A stretch of 24,353 nt of DNA from JBASNZ01 sp049657775 (GCA_049657775.1 JBASNZ010000038.1:1-24353), one strand, 5' to 3'. Counted from the stretch's first letter, positions 1 through 7,244 are shown. The notes: generated from the sequence alone by a model not told the origin. Numbers and translations: made by a program.

Positions 1-2
1 GT

Positions 3-1025
3 GCGCTGCGTATGGGGGCTACACAAGTCCGGCTCGCCTCGCTCGAAAGCGACGAGGAGATGCCCGCGCATCCGTGGGAGATAGAAGAGGCCCTGGACGA
101 GGGTGTCATCGCCAACTGCTCGCTCGGGCCGGAGGCGGTGCTGGTCAAGGACCACCACGTCTCGGGGATGCGGATGCGTACGTGTCTCTCGGTCTTTGAC
201 GAGACCGGGCGCTTCTCGCCCAAGTTCGGCGAGGATCTCACCGATTTTGACGCGGATATAGTCGTGTTCGCGATCGGGCAGGCGGCCAAGCTCGACGGCA
301 TCATAGCCGGCACCGAACTGCTGTTGTCGGGCCGCGGTCAGCTGGTGGTGGATGGGACGCACTTCACCGCGTCGGTGCCCGGCGTGTTCGCGTGTGGTGA
401 GGTCGTGACCGGTCCCGGCAGCGCGATCGGGTCTATCGCCACGGGGCACGAAGCGGCCACCTCCATCCACCGCTACCTTCAGGGCGACTCCATCACCGAG
501 TCCAGGACCCCCCGACCCGTTCCGGTGTACCCCAAGTACGCCGCCGCGGATGTGGAGGGCGTGGAGCGCAGCCGCCTGCGCGCCATCATGCCGATGTCCA
601 GGCCTGAGGACCGCGCCACCGACTTCAGGCCGGTGGAGCTGGGGTTCACCCGGCAAGAGGCGATGGCTGAGGCTGCGCGTTGCCTGCGCTGCCAGTCCGA
701 GGTCTGTGTGGGCTGCACCTTCTGTGCGCGCACGTGTCCCGACTACGCCATCCAGGTAGAACGCGTAGATGAACCGGGCGGTCGGTGCCTCACGCGCTAC
801 GATCTAGACCTCTCCAAGTGCGCTTTCTGCGGACTGTGCGCCGAGCAGTGCCCCACGAACGCACTCACACACACGGGACAGTACGAACTGTCCTTCTACC
901 ACCGGGATCTTGCGATATTCGACAAGGGCGAGATGCTCCGGTCGGGCGAGGGGACTCGCGCGACCGGCCGAGACGGGATCTCCCCTCCCGGTTGCCCTGT
1001 GCCGCAGCGAAGGGAGGAGCTGTGA
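3..1025 (+). CDS. FAD/NAD(P) oxidoreductase (GltD/NfnB-like) fused to a NuoI-like 2x[4Fe-4S] ferredoxin, 5' partial
   Basis: The frame is open to the left edge and the first residues match the middle of a GltD/NfnB/HdrA-type flavoprotein (an EEMPAHPWEIEEAL segment), so the N-terminal FAD-binding part lies outside the window. A second nucleotide-binding signature (GVFACGEVVTGPGSAIGS, about nt 381-434) and the family's EAARCLRC element (about nt 666-692) are visible. Two ferredoxin motifs CxxCxxCxxxCP follow at about nt 705-737 and 819-851. The tail YELSFYHRDLAIFDKGEML resembles the end of complex I subunit NuoI. The stop codon overlaps the nuoJ start, so the protein probably feeds or forms part of the complex I peripheral arm. 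The likely role is passing electrons from NAD(P)H or a ferredoxin into the quinone module. The flavoprotein-ferredoxin class is clear; the physiological donor and direction are inferred. Confidence 0.85.
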   Translation, partial: ALRMGATQVRLASLESDEEMPAHPWEIEEALDEGVIANCSLGPEAVLVKDHHVSGMRMRTCLSVFDETGRFSPKFGEDLTDFDADIVVFAIGQAAKLDGIIAGTELLLSGRGQLVVDGTHFTASVPGVFACGEVVTGPGSAIGSIATGHEAATSIHRYLQGDSITESRTPRPVPVYPKYAAADVEGVERSRLRAIMPMSRPEDRATDFRPVELGFTRQEAMAEAARCLRCQSEVCVGCTFCARTCPDYAIQVERVDEPGGRCLTRYDLDLSKCAFCGLCAEQCPTNALTHTGQYELSFYHRDLAIFDKGEMLRSGEGTRATGRDGISPPGCPVPQRREEL

Positions 1026-1516
1026 CACTCCAGATACTCGCGCTCGTGCTTGCCGGCTTACTCGTGACCGGAGGCGCGCTTGTCGTGGCGTTCACCACCG
1101 ACGTGATGCGTCTGGTGCTTGGGCTCGGCACGTTCCTGCTCGGCGTGGCAGGTCTGTTCCTGTACTTCGGACTGCCGTTCCTCGCTACCGCGCAGGTGTT
1201 CGTGTACGTGGGTGGCGTTCTCGTGCTCGTGGTCTTCGCGGTCATGGTGGTTCACCGCCATCACGGCGAGAAGCCGATCATCGAGGTCAAGCACGATCTT
1301 GGCTCGGCAGCGGTGGCATTCGGCGTCTCCACGATGATCGTCACGTCGCTGCGTGGTGTCGTGCCGGACGTGTGGCCGGCGTCGGGAACCGCGGGAACGG
1401 GGCTTTCGGCGGAGTTGCTCGGCCCGAAGGTGCTGGCGTTCGAACTCGCAGGAGCGCTGCTGCTTGTGGGGCTTGTCGCCGTGCTCGCGATCCGGGGAGG
1501 GGAGGACCAGTCATGA
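1022..1516 (+). CDS. nuoJ: NADH-quinone oxidoreductase subunit J
   Basis: This is a 164-residue, very hydrophobic protein with about five membrane segments, the usual size and shape for NuoJ. The segment FLATAQVFVYVGGVLVLVVFAVMV (written here in part: TAQVFVYVGGVLVLVVF) is the conserved NuoJ TM3 region, which contains the pi-bulge helix in solved complex I structures. The start is GTG at 1022, inside the stop of the upstream gene and directly behind an AGGGAGGAG ribosome-binding site. The longer open frame upstream is arginine- and proline-rich and overlaps the ferredoxin, so it is rejected. NuoJ forms part of the E-channel and connects quinone reduction to the antiporter subunits. The stop overlaps the nuoK start by four bases (ATGA). 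Confidence 0.93.
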   Translation: MTLQILALVLAGLLVTGGALVVAFTTDVMRLVLGLGTFLLGVAGLFLYFGLPFLATAQVFVYVGGVLVLVVFAVMVVHRHHGEKPIIEVKHDLGSAAVAFGVSTMIVTSLRGVVPDVWPASGTAGTGLSAELLGPKVLAFELAGALLLVGLVAVLAIRGGEDQS

Positions 1517-1809
1517 GCGTAGTCGTGCTGTGTGCCGCCATCTTCGGCCTGGGGCTTTACGTGGTCCTGTCGCGCAGAGAGATCGTGGCCGTACTGGCGG
1601 GCGTTGAACTCATGCTTGGCGCGGCCAACGTGCAACTCGTGATGCTCGGGACGGCAAGTGGTGCGGCTCCCGCCTCGCTCGAGGCCGTCGGGCTCGTCAT
1701 CGTCGTCGTCGCAGCGGCAGAAGTCGCCGTCGGCCTGGCGCTGCTGCTTACGCTCTACCGTCGCAGCGGGCGAAGCCGCACCGACGAGCTGAGCGAGGTG
1801 AACGGCTGA
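1513..1809 (+). CDS. nuoK: NADH-quinone oxidoreductase subunit K
   Basis: This 98-residue protein has three predicted membrane helices, typical of NuoK (MrpC-like). The segment GVELMLGAANVQLV carries the conserved intramembrane glutamate of helix 2, and AAAEVAVGLALLL carries the second conserved glutamate of helix 3. These are the two proton-channel carboxylates known in E. coli NuoK (Glu36 and Glu72). The ATG at 1513 overlaps the nuoJ stop by four bases and the stop shares one base with the nuoL start, so translation is probably coupled. A much longer open frame exists upstream in the same phase but is a shadow of nuoJ. Confidence 0.93.
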   Translation: MSVVVLCAAIFGLGLYVVLSRREIVAVLAGVELMLGAANVQLVMLGTASGAAPASLEAVGLVIVVVAAAEVAVGLALLLTLYRRSGRSRTDELSEVNG

Positions 1810-3653
1810 TGCGCGAGTTGATGACTGGACCCGGCGTGATAGTTGCGCTCCCCATCCTGCTGGCGATCATCGCCGCCGCGGCGGGGAGGCGACACATCGG
1901 TTTCAACCAGTACCTCGTTATGCTCGGACCGCTGGCTGTGGTGATCGTCGGTCTCCAGCACCTTGCGGACGCCCGGACGGCCGGGGGTTTCGCCCCGCTT
2001 ACGGGCGCAGCGACATCCTTCGCGTGGCTCGCACAGGGCGGCGCGACCATCACCGCCGGGATCTCGGTCGACAACCTCACGGCTGTGATGCTTGTGGTCG
2101 TGGGGGTCGTCGCTCTTATGGTCATGCTGTTCTCGGTCGGGTATATGGCCGAGGACCCCGCCCGAGCTCGCTACTTTGGACTCCTGTCGCTGTTTACGGC
2201 GTCCATGACGCTTCTGGTCGTGGCGGACACCCTCCCGCTGCTGTTCGTCGGGTGGGAGCTGGTGGGCGCGTGCTCGTACCTGCTCATCGGCTTCTGGTTC
2301 CGAAAGGCGTCGGCCGCCAGGGCCGCCATGAAGGCGTTTCTCACCACGCGCGTGGGCGATGTGGGCATCCTGCTCGCACTCGCGTTGCTGTGGCGAGAGA
2401 CGGGTACGATGTCCATCCCGGGCGTTATGCAGGCGGTTCCCGGGCTGTCGGCGGGCGTTGTCACAACGGCGGCTCTGTTGGTGTTCTTGGGAGCGGCGGG
2501 CAAGTCCGCACAGTTCCCGTTGCACATCTGGCTGCCCGATGCGATGGAAGGCCCTACGCCGGTCTCAGCACTCATCCATGCCGCCACGATGGTCGCATCC
2601 GGCGTGTACCTCATCGCGCGCACGTGGCCGCTGTTCGAGGCCTCGCCGCTGGCGCTTCACGTGATCCTGGCGGTCGGCACGTTCACGGCGCTGTTCGCGG
2701 CGTCGATCGCCCTTGTGCAGACCGATATCAAGAAGGTGCTTGCGTACTCGACCATCAGCCAGCTCGGGTTCATGTTCGCGGCGCTCGGTGCGGGCGCCTG
2801 GGTTGCGGCGATGTTCCACCTGGTCACGCACGCGGCGTTCAAGGGGCTGCTGTTCCTTGCGTCCGGCAGCGTCATCCACGGATCCGGAACCCAGGACCTG
2901 CGCAAGATGGGCGGGCTTTCGTCGGCCATGCCGGTAACCACGGTCACCTGGTTCGTGGGCGTTCTTGCGCTTGCGGGGTGGTGGCCGTTCTCGGGCTTCT
3001 TCTCAAAAGACGAGATCATCACCGAGGTCATGCACGTCTCGCCCGTTGCGGGATGGGTGCTCCTGTTCGCGGCCTTGATCACCGCCCTCTACGCGTTTCG
3101 CGCGACCAAACTGGCGTTCTTCGGCCGGTTCCGCGGTGAGGGCCACCCGCATGAGAGTCCATGGACGATGACGGCACCGCTCGTGGTTCTGGCGATGCTG
3201 GCGGCGTCTCTAGGCTTCACCAACAAGGCCTTCGCCATGCTCATGGGCCATGAGCTCCCGGCCATGGACCTGGCCGTCGCCGCACTGAGCCTGATGGCCG
3301 CGACCCTTGGCACGGTTGCGGCGTTTTTGCTCTACGTCCGGGGTGCCGAGCGTATTGCGTGGGCCCGGGAGCGCTTCCCACGGACCGTGTCGTTCGTTTT
3401 TGACGGCTATCGCGTGGACTCGCTTGTTGAGATCGTCATCATACGGCCCCTCAAGGCGGTAGCCAGCTGGTTCGCCGCTATCGTCGATGCGCGTGTGATC
3501 GATGGCGCCGCGGAGGGTGTTGGCAAGGGCGGGATGTGGCTTGGCAAGATCGCCGCGTCCGTTCAGACCGGCGAGACAGACATCTACGTGTCGCTCATGG
3601 GCGTCGGGTTCGTGGTGCTCATGGGCATCGCGTTGTGGATAGGGAGGGGGTGA
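1809..3653 (+). CDS. nuoL: NADH-quinone oxidoreductase subunit L (antiporter-like)
   Basis: The protein is 614 residues, the usual NuoL length. The proton-pumping residues are visible: Glu150 in GWELVGACSYLLIGFW (equivalent to E. coli Glu144) and Lys232 in GKSAQFPLHIWLPD. The segment DIKKVLAYSTISQLGFM is the conserved broken-helix region near the second-channel lysine, followed by an FKGLLFL motif. The C-terminus holds an amphipathic stretch (about residues 535-590) and a final membrane helix, consistent with the lateral helix HL and its anchoring TM segment. It pumps protons in the membrane arm of complex I. It sits between nuoK and nuoM with a one-base overlap on the left. Confidence 0.95.
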   Translation: MRELMTGPGVIVALPILLAIIAAAAGRRHIGFNQYLVMLGPLAVVIVGLQHLADARTAGGFAPLTGAATSFAWLAQGGATITAGISVDNLTAVMLVVVGVVALMVMLFSVGYMAEDPARARYFGLLSLFTASMTLLVVADTLPLLFVGWELVGACSYLLIGFWFRKASAARAAMKAFLTTRVGDVGILLALALLWRETGTMSIPGVMQAVPGLSAGVVTTAALLVFLGAAGKSAQFPLHIWLPDAMEGPTPVSALIHAATMVASGVYLIARTWPLFEASPLALHVILAVGTFTALFAASIALVQTDIKKVLAYSTISQLGFMFAALGAGAWVAAMFHLVTHAAFKGLLFLASGSVIHGSGTQDLRKMGGLSSAMPVTTVTWFVGVLALAGWWPFSGFFSKDEIITEVMHVSPVAGWVLLFAALITALYAFRATKLAFFGRFRGEGHPHESPWTMTAPLVVLAMLAASLGFTNKAFAMLMGHELPAMDLAVAALSLMAATLGTVAAFLLYVRGAERIAWARERFPRTVSFVFDGYRVDSLVEIVIIRPLKAVASWFAAIVDARVIDGAAEGVGKGGMWLGKIAASVQTGETDIYVSLMGVGFVVLMGIALWIGRG

Positions 3654-3658
3654 GACCG

Positions 3659-5101
3659 ATGATGGTGTGGACTCTGGTGTTGCTTCCGCTCGTAGGGGCC
3701 CTGTTTGCGTGGGGTGTCCGTCCGTGGTCGCGAGCCCCGCGTTGGATCGGGCTTGCCGTCTCCTTGGCAAACGTAGCGGTCGCGGCTGTGGCCATCTCCA
3801 AGATGCTGGGCATGTCGGACGGTCGCTACCAGTGGTCGACGAACATGTTCGAGGGTGCGGTATCGCTATCACTCGTGCTGGACGGGCTTGCGGCCCCGCT
3901 CATCGCGCTTACAGCGGTGCTGAGCGTGGTTGCGGTACTTGCGTCGTGGAAGATCGAGGAGTCGCCGGCGGCGCACCACGCGCTACTGCTTGCGCTTTCG
4001 GCTGCGGTGATGACCGTGTTCCTCGCGGCCGATCTGGTGCTCTTCTACGTCGCGTGGGAAGCGGTGCTCATCCCCATGTTCTTCCTGATCGGCCGATGGG
4101 GACACGAGAACCGACGTCACGCCGCCATGAAGTTCTTCCTCTACACGTTCGCGGGATCGACGCTGATGCTCGTGGGACTTCTCATCGCGATCGCCAACAC
4201 GGGCGCGACGGTCATCGGCACTGACCCCTCTGTGCTGCCGGCAGAACTGCAGCGACTCGTGTTCTGGTTGCTCGCGGCCGGCATGCTGGTCAAGATCCCG
4301 GCGTTCCCGCTGCACACTTGGTTGCCCGACGCGCACGTGGAGGCTCCGACCGCCGGGTCGATCATGCTGGCGGGCGTGTTGCTCAAGATGGGCGGGTACG
4401 GACTCATGCGGGTGGCGGCTCCTATCGCTCCCGAGGCGTTTCGGGAGGCCGCACCGGTTCTGGCTACCCTCGGGGTGATCGGCATCGTATACGGCGCCCT
4501 CGTGGCGCTTGCCCAGACGGACCTCAAGCGGCTCGTGGCGTACTCGTCGATCGCGCACATGGGGTTCGTGCTTCTGGCGATAGCGTCTGGCACGGCGCTC
4601 GGCTTTGGCGCCGCCATGCTCGTCATGGTCAGCCACGGTCTTGTTGCTGGGCTGCTGTTCTTGCTCGTGGGGCTGCTCTACGACCGCACGCATACGCGTG
4701 ATCTCAGCCGTTACGGTGGCCTCGCCGCCACGATGCCGCTGTGGGCAACGGTGTTCACGTTCGCCGCGCTCGCGAGCCTTGGACTTCCGGGCCTGTCGGG
4801 ATTTCCCGGCGAGTTCCTTGCCGTGATCGAAGGCTTTGGAGCGTTCGGGTGGTGGATGATCGCGGCCGGTGTCGGTGTGTTGCTTGCCGCTACGTACAAC
4901 CTTGTAGCCGTGCGAGCCATGAATCATGGCGAACCGCGCGGCGAGTGGGACGGAACGCCAGACCTTGGCGTACTCGATGTCGTGACGATCGCCCCGCTTG
5001 CGGTTGGTATCGTCGTTCTTGGGGTCGCCCCGGGAATCGTCCTTGGCGTGACCGAGCCCGCGGTCAAAGCGTTGCTCACGGTGCTGGGAGGTGGTTCGTG
5101 A
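3659..5101 (+). CDS. nuoM: NADH-quinone oxidoreductase subunit M (antiporter-like)
   Basis: This 480-residue polytopic membrane protein is of NuoM size. The conserved pair is present: Glu134 in VAWEAVLIPMFFLIG and Lys212 in GMLVKIPAFPLHTWLPDAH, and TDLKRLVAYSSIAHMGFV is the typical broken-helix motif. ATG codons lie at 3659 and 3662; 3659 is chosen because the AGGGAGGGGG run at 3641-3650 gives a normal spacing of 8 nt. A GTG at 3650 in the same frame would be buried in that ribosome-binding site, and the 40 residues further upstream are a shadow of nuoL. It is the second proton-translocating antiporter-like subunit of the complex I membrane arm. The stop shares one base with the nuoN start. 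Confidence 0.94.
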   Translation: MMVWTLVLLPLVGALFAWGVRPWSRAPRWIGLAVSLANVAVAAVAISKMLGMSDGRYQWSTNMFEGAVSLSLVLDGLAAPLIALTAVLSVVAVLASWKIEESPAAHHALLLALSAAVMTVFLAADLVLFYVAWEAVLIPMFFLIGRWGHENRRHAAMKFFLYTFAGSTLMLVGLLIAIANTGATVIGTDPSVLPAELQRLVFWLLAAGMLVKIPAFPLHTWLPDAHVEAPTAGSIMLAGVLLKMGGYGLMRVAAPIAPEAFREAAPVLATLGVIGIVYGALVALAQTDLKRLVAYSSIAHMGFVLLAIASGTALGFGAAMLVMVSHGLVAGLLFLLVGLLYDRTHTRDLSRYGGLAATMPLWATVFTFAALASLGLPGLSGFPGEFLAVIEGFGAFGWWMIAAGVGVLLAATYNLVAVRAMNHGEPRGEWDGTPDLGVLDVVTIAPLAVGIVVLGVAPGIVLGVTEPAVKALLTVLGGGS

Positions 5102-6621
5102 TGTCGGCCTACGCATTCGACGCGGCCCGTTGGGCCGTGCCGGTCACCGGCATCATATGGCTTCCCGGACTGATCGCGCTCGCGGGGGCCCTCCTTGCCA
5201 TGTTCGCCGACATGGCCGGCCGGACCCGGCTCGGGCTCAAGGCGGTGGCGCTGGGACTCACGGGTGCCGTTGTGCTCACCTTTGGAAATGCGCTGTATGG
5301 TGTGGCCGAGCCGGATAAGGCATTCTCGGTGGTGTTCAAGGTTCTCGTGGGCGGCGGCTCGTTCGCCGGAATGGCGTGCGTGGTGTTTGGTACCGCACTG
5401 CTGGCCGTGTCCACAGGACTTCATTCGATAGCGGAACCGCGCCGCGTGCCGGTTGCTGTCCTCATCGCGTTCTCGGCCACCGCGTGCCAGGTGCTTATGG
5501 GTGCCGGAGACGTGCTGGTGCTCTTCCTGGCCCTGGAGATGGTCGCTCTGGCTGGCTACGCGCTCGTGTCCTCGGCGGGGACCGACCGGTCCGACGAGGC
5601 CGCCATGCGCTACTTCGTGCTGGGAGCGGTCTCGACCGGGCTGTTCGCGTACGGCATCGCCGTGCTCGTGGGCGGCCATGCCGGATTCTCGTTGGCGAGC
5701 GACTTGTATTCGGCCGTCGCAGCGGATTCCGGACCGATGGCTATCCTGCCATTCGTACTCATCCTCGCCGCGATGGCGTTCAAAGCCGGTGCGTTCCCGT
5801 TCCACGCATGGGCCCCGGACGTGTACGAGACGGCGCCTCCGGGCGCGGTAGCGTTCCTGGCTGCCGGGCCGAAGGCCGCGGTCATCACCGCGCTGGTCAT
5901 CGTCTACGGACGTTCGTTCTGGGCACAGGAGGCCTTTACCGACGCGCACGTGCTCATCGGGGTCATGGCGGCCGGATCGATCATCTACGGCAATCTGGCT
6001 GCACTGCGCCAGCACGATGTGGGACGCATGCTTGGCTACTCGGGCATCGCCCAGGTGGGCTATGCGCTCATCGGCGTGACGGTCGGAGTGCCCAGTGTGA
6101 CACTGCTGGCGGCCTCGTATGCCATGGCCGTTGCGATCGCCTTTGCGTGCGTGGAGGTGTACAGGCGGATCGATCCCGGGTGGGACGGTACTATCGCGGG
6201 GCTCGCCGGTGCAGGGCGTCGATCGCCCTCGGTCGCGTTCGCGATGACCGTGGCGATGCTGTCGCTCACCGGCATTCCGCTCACGGCTGGTTTCGTCGGC
6301 AAGTTCTTCGTGTTCTTCAATGCGGTACAGAGCGGGCTGGTGTGGCTGGTCATCATCGGTGGCATCGGGTCGGTCGTATCGTTCGGGTACTACGGCCGGG
6401 TGATCCGCGCGCTGTATCTGGACGAGGAGCGCGAGGCGTCGCCCGAGGCGGACGATGCCGAGCCGACGGGTGTGTATACCCGGGCGGTCGAAGTCGACCC
6501 GGCAGGGGAGCGGAGACCTCGCGTCTGGCCGGCCGTTGTCACTGCGGTAGTGGTGCTCGCGATCGGCACGCTTCCACTGGCCTACGGCTTCGCTGGACTG
6601 ATGAGGTTCTTCGGCGTCTAA
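5101..6621 (+). CDS. nuoN: NADH-quinone oxidoreductase subunit N (antiporter-like)
   Basis: The 506-residue product has the NuoN pattern: a long hydrophobic polytopic protein with Lys228 in MAFKAGAFPFHAWAPDVYE and HDVGRMLGYSGIAQVGYALIG as the broken-helix element. Glu180 in LALEMVALAGYALVS-type sequence (about nt 5530-5575) matches the TM5 glutamate region. ATG at 5101 is chosen; a GTG directly before it (5098) is the only close alternative, and longer versions are shadows of nuoM. The loop after about residue 440 is charged (EEREASPEADDAEP) before the last helix. This is the last nuo gene of the run and is followed by an intrinsic terminator at 6723-6763. The residue number of the glutamate was estimated by eye. 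Confidence 0.94.
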   Translation: MSAYAFDAARWAVPVTGIIWLPGLIALAGALLAMFADMAGRTRLGLKAVALGLTGAVVLTFGNALYGVAEPDKAFSVVFKVLVGGGSFAGMACVVFGTALLAVSTGLHSIAEPRRVPVAVLIAFSATACQVLMGAGDVLVLFLALEMVALAGYALVSSAGTDRSDEAAMRYFVLGAVSTGLFAYGIAVLVGGHAGFSLASDLYSAVAADSGPMAILPFVLILAAMAFKAGAFPFHAWAPDVYETAPPGAVAFLAAGPKAAVITALVIVYGRSFWAQEAFTDAHVLIGVMAAGSIIYGNLAALRQHDVGRMLGYSGIAQVGYALIGVTVGVPSVTLLAASYAMAVAIAFACVEVYRRIDPGWDGTIAGLAGAGRRSPSVAFAMTVAMLSLTGIPLTAGFVGKFFVFFNAVQSGLVWLVIIGGIGSVVSFGYYGRVIRALYLDEEREASPEADDAEPTGVYTRAVEVDPAGERRPRVWPAVVTAVVVLAIGTLPLAYGFAGLMRFFGV

Positions 6622-6660
6622 GGGCGCATGTGCATACTCGTGACGGCATTCACAAAGTAC

Positions 6661-6689
6661 TTGCGCTACCTGAAGCCGTTTGCTAGCAT
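6661..6689 (+). promoter_or_regulatory. Sigma-70-type promoter between nuoN and the terminator
   Basis: A -35 box TTGCGC (6661-6666) and a -10 box TAGCAT (6684-6689) are separated by 17 nt. TGC directly before the -10 box makes it an extended -10. Transcription would start near 6696, upstream of two hairpins. The same 10-mer TGCTAGCATG recurs at 7198, and a TTGCGC -35 with 17-nt spacing recurs before hisC. This is a visual call without a scoring matrix. Confidence 0.5.
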
Positions 6690-6695
6690 GTTCTC

Positions 6696-6763
6696 AAGTT
6701 GCTTCGGCAACCCCTTACCCCTGAGCCTCAAGGTGCCGGCCTTGAGGCTCCCCCTTTTGTTTG
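6696..6763 (+). ncRNA. Candidate small RNA with a UUCG hairpin and terminator hairpin
   Basis: The interval has its own likely promoter at 6661-6689, a 5-bp hairpin with a TTCG tetraloop (GTTGC 6698-6702 with GCAAC 6707-6711), a C-rich linker CCCCTTACCCCT (6711-6722) and a perfect 11-bp terminator hairpin with a T-rich tail. This layout is typical of short independent transcripts, and C-rich single-stranded motifs are known in Gram-positive small RNAs that pair with Shine-Dalgarno sequences. It could instead be only the 3' trailer of nuoN or a leader of the downstream gene. No known RNA family was recognised. Confidence 0.4.
6723..6763 (+). terminator. Intrinsic terminator after nuoN
   Basis: A perfect 11-bp inverted repeat, GAGCCTCAAGG (6723-6733) and CCTTGAGGCTC (6740-6750), encloses a 6-nt loop and is followed by CCCCTTTTGTTT. 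There is no T-run on the opposite side, so it acts in the + direction. It would end the nuo operon and also the candidate small RNA starting near 6696. Confidence 0.88.
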
Positions 6764-6840
6764 GGGACCACGCATCGGGGTAATCCGTCACACTTGAGCC
6801 GACTCGCCGACGAAAGGTCGCCATTTTGGGGTTGTTGGTG

Positions 6841-6868
6841 TCAAGTCCGGGTTACACACGGCCGATAA
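6841..6868 (+). promoter_or_regulatory. Sigma-28 (FliA/SigD)-type promoter before the FlgM-like gene
   Basis: GCCGATAA at 6861-6868 matches the flagellar sigma-28 -10 consensus exactly. TCAAGT starting at 6841 gives a partial -35 match (TCAA versus TAAA), with 16 nt between TCAA and GCCGATAA. The predicted start of transcription, about 6874-6876, is only a few bases before the ATG codons at 6880 and 6883. The call is strengthened because the gene downstream looks like FlgM, which is usually under sigma-28 control. The -35 box is imperfect. Confidence 0.5.
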
Positions 6869-6879
6869 ACCACTCCAAG

Positions 6880-7143
6880 ATGATGATTTCAGACGAGCAG
6901 GTTCAGCGCGTTATCGAATGCCTGCAGACATCAGATGAATACCGGGTGACGAGCCGCACCGACACCGGGCGCGAGCGAAACAGCGACCTCGTGGACCGGG
7001 TGGTTCGTGAGGTGTCCAACATGCCCGACGTGCGTGGAGATCGTGTCGAACAGGCGAGGGCCATGATGGCCTTCAACCCGCCTGATCCAGAGTTGGTCGC
7101 CGGTAAGCTGATAGGGCGCGTGCTATCCGACTCCCTGCGATAG
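6880..7143 (+). CDS. flgM: FlgM-like anti-sigma-28 factor
   Basis: This small, soluble, charged protein is 87 residues if it starts at ATG 6880. Its C-terminal half (DVRGDRVEQARAMMAFNPPD, then PELVAGKLIGRVLSDSLR) follows the FlgM pattern of a helix with R..VE..R, a short turn and a final VA.KLI..L helix, which binds and inhibits the flagellar sigma factor in the family. The frame stays open back to a TTG at 6826 (with GAAAGGT upstream), but that extension is not protein-like and contains the sigma-28 promoter candidate. There is no strong ribosome-binding site before 6880, so the mRNA may be nearly leaderless. No flagellar structural gene is in the window. Identity rests on C-terminal resemblance and the promoter; it could be an unrelated small regulator. 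Confidence 0.6.
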   Translation: MMISDEQVQRVIECLQTSDEYRVTSRTDTGRERNSDLVDRVVREVSNMPDVRGDRVEQARAMMAFNPPDPELVAGKLIGRVLSDSLR

Positions 7144-7166
7144 CCTTACAGGTACTGGACGACCAC

Positions 7167-7197
7167 GAACGGGCGGCCCCTTAGGGGTCGTCCGTTC
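7167..7197 (+). terminator. Long stem-loop after the FlgM-like gene
   Basis: A 14-bp stem with two G-U pairs joins GAACGGGCGGCCCC (7167-7180) and GGGGTCGTCCGTTC (7184-7197) around a TTA loop. It begins 23 nt after the FlgM-like stop. There is no T-run, so it may be a weak or factor-assisted terminator, an mRNA 3' stabiliser, or a regulatory element of the promoter that directly follows it. Confidence 0.5.
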
Positions 7198-7206
7198 TGC
7201 TAGCAT
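7198..7206 (+). promoter_or_regulatory. Extended -10 promoter element before the small membrane protein
   Basis: TGC followed by TAGCAT (7201-7206) repeats exactly the 10-mer TGCTAGCATG seen at 6681-6690. No convincing -35 box lies 16-18 nt upstream, because that position falls inside the hairpin stem at 7167-7197. Transcription from here would start near 7213 and cover the membrane protein and pilB-like genes. Confidence 0.35.
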
Positions 7207-7244
7207 GGGGTGGTTCCTGCTGACGGTATGCACAGGGAGGTAGC

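Noticed and set aside
785..1021. Upstream extension of the nuoJ frame (about 79 residues)
   Set aside because: It overlaps the ferredoxin domain, is arginine- and proline-rich, and is out of character for NuoJ; GTG 1022 has a strong ribosome-binding site.
6764..6879. Cyclic-di-GMP (GEMM) or other riboswitch before the FlgM-like gene
   Set aside because: A GACGAAAGGTC mini-hairpin and an ACTTGA/TCAAGT pairing are visible, but the conserved GEMM core elements are missing, so no riboswitch class could be matched.
6826..6879. TTG start for the FlgM-like gene
   Set aside because: A GAAAGGT site is 8 nt upstream, so it is possible, but the extra 18 residues do not resemble FlgM and the stretch contains the sigma-28 promoter candidate.
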